Shown here: positions 61,182 through 64,000 of the stretch, piece by piece
Numbering within the stretch: the first letter of the stretch is position 1
Layout of the letters: each line of letters opens with the position of its first letter
NCBI RefSeq assembly: GCF_002802865.1
Contig: NZ_PGLQ01000002.1
Location: forward strand, 568,047 to 632,046
Source: Bifidobacterium scaligerum
GTDB lineage: Bacteria; Actinomycetota; Actinomycetes; Actinomycetales; Bifidobacteriaceae
Direction of reading: 5' to 3'
Length of the DNA stretch: 64,000 nucleotides
The notes under the pieces: generated by a model
Told to the model about the DNA's origin: nothing
The model's database searches: none
What the model saw: only the letters and a program-made list of their open reading frames with translations
Program-made: the position numbers and the translations under genes

Positions 61182-63305
61182 TTAGCGTTCACTGCGCATA
61201 ATGAGAACACCGTTGCGCATGATGGCATAAGTCCCTTTGGCAACCGACTCGCAACGATACGCGACAACCGGTTCGCCATGGATGCCCGTAATCTCCACCG
61301 GCTGCTTGGAACGGTTGAGGTAGCAATCGAATCGCACGGCACCATCAGTGGATCGACGAACAGTGTGCAGAATACGTGCATCGCACGTCTGAGATGAATC
61401 AGCGGCTGTCTGATCGCTGGGTAACGGCAACGCGTCAGACAACAGGCCAACCAGGTGAGCGATGTCTTGGCGGTCCAGATCACACCCGATGTAGATGGCC
61501 TTTCCTGCACCGTATGAGTGAGTGGTAATGGCGGGGGTGCCGTCGAGTTCCCAGTCTGCGGCCGCGGGCCCCTGATACGTGGTGATGATCTGGGTATCCG
61601 GAGCGGTGGAGGTCACATCGTTTTGCCAGAGGCGGGTGGTCATTCCATTGGACAAGGTGATTCCAGCGGGCTCGTCTTCCGCCTCAGAGCCAAGGACGTT
61701 GAATTCCTCGGAACGAATGCCGAGCATCTGGCGTAACAGTCCGTTGCCAGCACCGGGATAGCCGCCAAGTCCGACATGGAAACGCTCATCGACGAGACCG
61801 GTGGCATAGCCGATAATCACGGTGCCGCCGGTTTGAGCGAAGTCGGCGATACGACGCGTATCCACGTCGGGCAGCGCCAGCACGGTAGGCAGGATAATGA
61901 TCTTATACTGCGACCAGTCGTAGGCGAGCGGCACAACATCGGCACGGCGTCCGACATCCAAAAGTCCGCGGTACCAGTCACGCACGTCATGCCAGTGGCT
62001 GAGCTTCATGCTTGGCAGGGTCTGGCAACGTGTAGCCCATTCAGATTCGGCGCTGAACAGAATAGCCGTATCCGCATGTTCCAGTTCCGTGCCCTGCAAT
62101 CCCGCATCGGACAGCGCCTCCAAAACAGCGCCAAGCTCGCATACGCCTCGGAACACCTTCGAATCCTCACCGGCATGAGGCACCATAGCGGAGTGGAATG
62201 CCTCCGCGCCCGAGGAGGACTGTCGCCACTGGAAGAAGTTGATGGCATCCGCTCCCATGGCCACATGGGCCAACGCGTCGCGGACAAGCTCGCCGTGGCG
62301 TTTGCGCATGTTCAACGGTTTCCATTGGACGGCCGATGTGGAGTGCTCCATCACGTACCATGGTTTGCCAAGCGCCAGCGAATCCATAAGTGCATCCGAA
62401 CAGGCGAGCTCGTCCAAATGGGATTCACCCTCGTGGAAATAGTGGTCGTTGGACACGAAATCCACCTCGTTCGCCCACTTGGCATAGTCCATCGCGCATT
62501 GATCGGTGGAGACCATGAAATTGGTGGTGAACGGTTTGCCGGGGCAGATCTTTTCGATAGCATCGCGTTCGGCCTTATAGAAATCGAGCAGCATATCGTT
62601 GCCGAATCGCTCGTAGTCGAGTTGCTGGGCTGGGTTGACCATCGCGTCACCACCCATATGGCGAGGCAACAGGACTTCCTCGAAACTGTTCACGTGCTGG
62701 GACCAAAACGCGGTGCCCCACGCGTCATTCAACTGCTCGATCGTGCCGTACTTGTCTTTGCACCATGACCGGAACGCATGAAGGGCGTTGTCGGAGTAAT
62801 CGTAGCGGTTGTTCCATCCGTACTCGTTACCCATATGCCAAGCGGTCACGTACGAATTGTTTGCGTAACGTTCAGCCATTGCGCGGCATAGGCGGAGCGC
62901 ATACTCCTTGAACACCGGACTCGTCGGCTGCCAGGACTGTCGGGAGCCGGCGTTGACGATATGCCCATATCGATCTACCGGCAGTACTTCAGGATGTTTG
63001 TCATATAGCCAGATCGGCGCGGTGGCCGTAGCTGAGGCAAGGTCCACTGCGATGCCAGCTGCTCCGAGCTTGTCGATGACCATGTCCAGCCAATCGAACG
63101 TGAATTCGCCTTCGCGGGGCTCGATCCTGTCCCAACTAAAGATAGCGAGGGCAACGGTATTGACATGCGCCTCACGCATGAGACGAATGTCGTCGTCAAT
63201 GACCTCATCCGGCCACTGGTCCGGGTTGTAGTCCCCGCCGAAGGCGATGCCGCGACCGGTCGAGGTCAGCAGTGCCGGCCACTTGAACGATCTTCGCTCA
63301 GTCAT
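61182..63305 (-). CDS. GH42 beta-galactosidase
   Basis: 707 aa, cytoplasmic (no signal). Hydrolyses terminal beta-galactose from oligosaccharides. GIAFGGDYNPDQWPDEVIDDDIRLMREAHVNTV opens the TIM barrel; the acid/base Glu is in YVTAWHMGNEYGWNN and the nucleophile Glu in KPWYVMEHSTSAVQW. The central trimerisation domain (IIILPTVLALPDV, GGTVIIGYATGLVDERFHVGLGGYPG) and a C-terminal beta domain follow. The length is typical of bifidobacterial GH42 enzymes. GAAG precedes the ATG. Downstream of the ABC permease gene and upstream of lacI, consistent with a galactoside locus; specific substrate (lactose, galactan or other) not determinable. Confidence 0.95.
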   Translation of the reverse strand: MTERRSFKWPALLTSTGRGIAFGGDYNPDQWPDEVIDDDIRLMREAHVNTVALAIFSWDRIEPREGEFTFDWLDMVIDKLGAAGIAVDLASATATAPIWLYDKHPEVLPVDRYGHIVNAGSRQSWQPTSPVFKEYALRLCRAMAERYANNSYVTAWHMGNEYGWNNRYDYSDNALHAFRSWCKDKYGTIEQLNDAWGTAFWSQHVNSFEEVLLPRHMGGDAMVNPAQQLDYERFGNDMLLDFYKAERDAIEKICPGKPFTTNFMVSTDQCAMDYAKWANEVDFVSNDHYFHEGESHLDELACSDALMDSLALGKPWYVMEHSTSAVQWKPLNMRKRHGELVRDALAHVAMGADAINFFQWRQSSSGAEAFHSAMVPHAGEDSKVFRGVCELGAVLEALSDAGLQGTELEHADTAILFSAESEWATRCQTLPSMKLSHWHDVRDWYRGLLDVGRRADVVPLAYDWSQYKIIILPTVLALPDVDTRRIADFAQTGGTVIIGYATGLVDERFHVGLGGYPGAGNGLLRQMLGIRSEEFNVLGSEAEDEPAGITLSNGMTTRLWQNDVTSTAPDTQIITTYQGPAAADWELDGTPAITTHSYGAGKAIYIGCDLDRQDIAHLVGLLSDALPLPSDQTAADSSQTCDARILHTVRRSTDGAVRFDCYLNRSKQPVEITGIHGEPVVAYRCESVAKGTYAIMRNGVLIMRSER

Positions 63306-63539
63306 GGTTCTTCATTTCCTTATGTTGTCAAGCTTTTGCCTATTATCGATGGAACGAAACGACGCGATTCCCCCGGCATCTCCTGTCCTCTGCAGCCGGC
63401 CCTCGCCAGCGCTCCTCCCCCCTCCACCCCTCCTCCCGCGAAAATGGCTCACTGACGACAAGTCACAGAGACATATTCGCGAGAGGGGCTACGAGAGGGG
63501 CGAGGGGCTACGGGGGAGCCACTCACTTCCCGGGACCGG
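63306..63539. other. Intergenic region between ABC permease and beta-galactosidase genes
   Basis: 234 bp, purine-rich on the minus strand, with direct repeats of GTAGCCCCTC (63491-63520 area) and a TTGACA-like sequence 17-25 bp before the beta-galactosidase ATG that is too close to act as its -35. No LacI-type palindrome was recognised here. Confidence 0.45.
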
Positions 63540-64000
63540 TCATTCCTTGACGGCGCCGGCGGCCAGGCCGGACTGCCAGTACTTCTGCAAGCACAGGAAC
63601 GCGATCACCAACGGGACGATCGTGATCAGGGAACCCGTGATCACCAGGTTCTGGATCGCCTGACCACCGGCCGTGGACGCCTGGTCCTTCCACTGGTTCA
63701 AACCGATCGTCAACGGATACCAGTCCGCGTCCTTCAACATGATCAACGGCAGGAAATAATTGTTCCACGTCGCCACGATCGTGAACAAAGCCGTCGTCAC
63801 GATACCCGGCGCCAACAGGGGCAGGCTGATCGTCCAGAACGTACGGAACTCGCTCGCGCCATCCACACGCGCCGCCTCCAACAACTCGGTCGGCACGGCC
63901 TGCTCACTGAAGATCCACATCAAATACAGGCCGAACGGGCTGATCAACGACGGGATGATCATGGCCCACGGCGTGTTCGTCAACCCCAGCTTGGCGAACA
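63540..64000 (-). CDS. Carbohydrate ABC transporter permease, MalG type (5' end outside window)
   Basis: C-terminal about 153 residues, 5' part beyond 64000. FAKLGLTNTPWAMIIPSLISPFGLYLMWIF, then the EAA loop ELLEAARVDGASEFRTFWTISLPLLAPGIVTTALFTIVATWNNYFLPLIML, a CUT1-family inner-membrane permease. C-terminal end QKYWQSGLAAGAVKE is the usual tail. It probably forms a sugar importer with genes further right, feeding the GH42 enzyme 234 bp downstream. Confidence 0.93.
   Translation of the reverse strand, partial: FAKLGLTNTPWAMIIPSLISPFGLYLMWIFSEQAVPTELLEAARVDGASEFRTFWTISLPLLAPGIVTTALFTIVATWNNYFLPLIMLKDADWYPLTIGLNQWKDQASTAGGQAIQNLVITGSLITIVPLVIAFLCLQKYWQSGLAAGAVKE

Overview
The window looks like Bifidobacterium, most probably the B. 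longum group (inference). The sequence is GC-rich, with divergently arranged housekeeping genes, actinobacterial pairings (fdxA next to dapC, tRNA-Tyr/Thr/Met next to rpmG, senX3/regX3 next to pst), a lone groES under a CIRCE element, maltodextrin/glycogen enzymes, a GH42 beta-galactosidase with a LacI regulator, and a priming-transferase exopolysaccharide locus. No phage, transposase or CRISPR array is visible. Both ends are cut: the left end falls in glgX and the right end in an ABC sugar permease gene.

Layout. 1-4.9 kb: glgX (3' part), rplM-rpsI, and malQ with a LacI-type operator. 4.9-8.8 kb: LRV-repeat protein, YigZ, 2-hydroxyacid dehydrogenase and CapA-like protein. 9.1-14.5 kb: dapC-fdxA, an intergenic repeat cluster, an amino-acid permease, murB, rpmG and three tRNAs. 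14.8-24.2 kb: a Cys/Met-metabolism PLP enzyme, a MoxR ATPase followed by a giant DUF58-transglutaminase fusion, groES, a membrane protein and a GNAT. 24.3-26.1 kb: 5-formyl-THF cyclo-ligase, FmdB zinc ribbon and SAF-domain protein. 26.1-31.4 kb: an overlapping three-gene operon of an FHA protein, a 1211-aa helicase/nuclease-like protein whose catalytic motifs look eroded, and a small protein. 31.7-33 kb: rplJ-rplL with an L10-type leader. 33.2-36.3 kb: alpha/beta hydrolase, purine-type permease and two repeat-rich intergenic regions. 36.3-43 kb: the phosphate regulon, senX3-regX3-pstS-pstC-pstA-pstB. 43-48 kb: MHS transporter, MTA/SAH nucleosidase and two DAHP synthases. 48-54.3 kb: DUF4012, Wzy-like polymerase, tyrosine phosphatase and priming glycosyltransferase. 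54.7-59.7 kb: MFS exporter, aldo/keto reductase, membrane-anchored HNH nuclease and an Nramp transporter. 59.8-64 kb: LacI regulator, a large nested inverted repeat, GH42 beta-galactosidase and ABC permease.

How genes work together. The phosphate block is a sensor-regulator-transporter unit, with a PHO-box-like repeat before pstS and a hairpin after it that would favour extra binding protein. malQ and glgX belong to alpha-glucan turnover. The GH42 enzyme, permease and LacI gene form a galactoside-use locus. MoxR plus DUF58-transglutaminase is a membrane-associated ATPase/transglutaminase pair. The best candidate for something undescribed is the FHA + pseudo-helicase + small-protein operon at 26.1-31.4 kb. 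Also notable are the intergenic repeat families (10.8, 33.9, 35.8-36.2 and 60.9-61.1 kb). All family calls were made by reading motifs; no database search was run.
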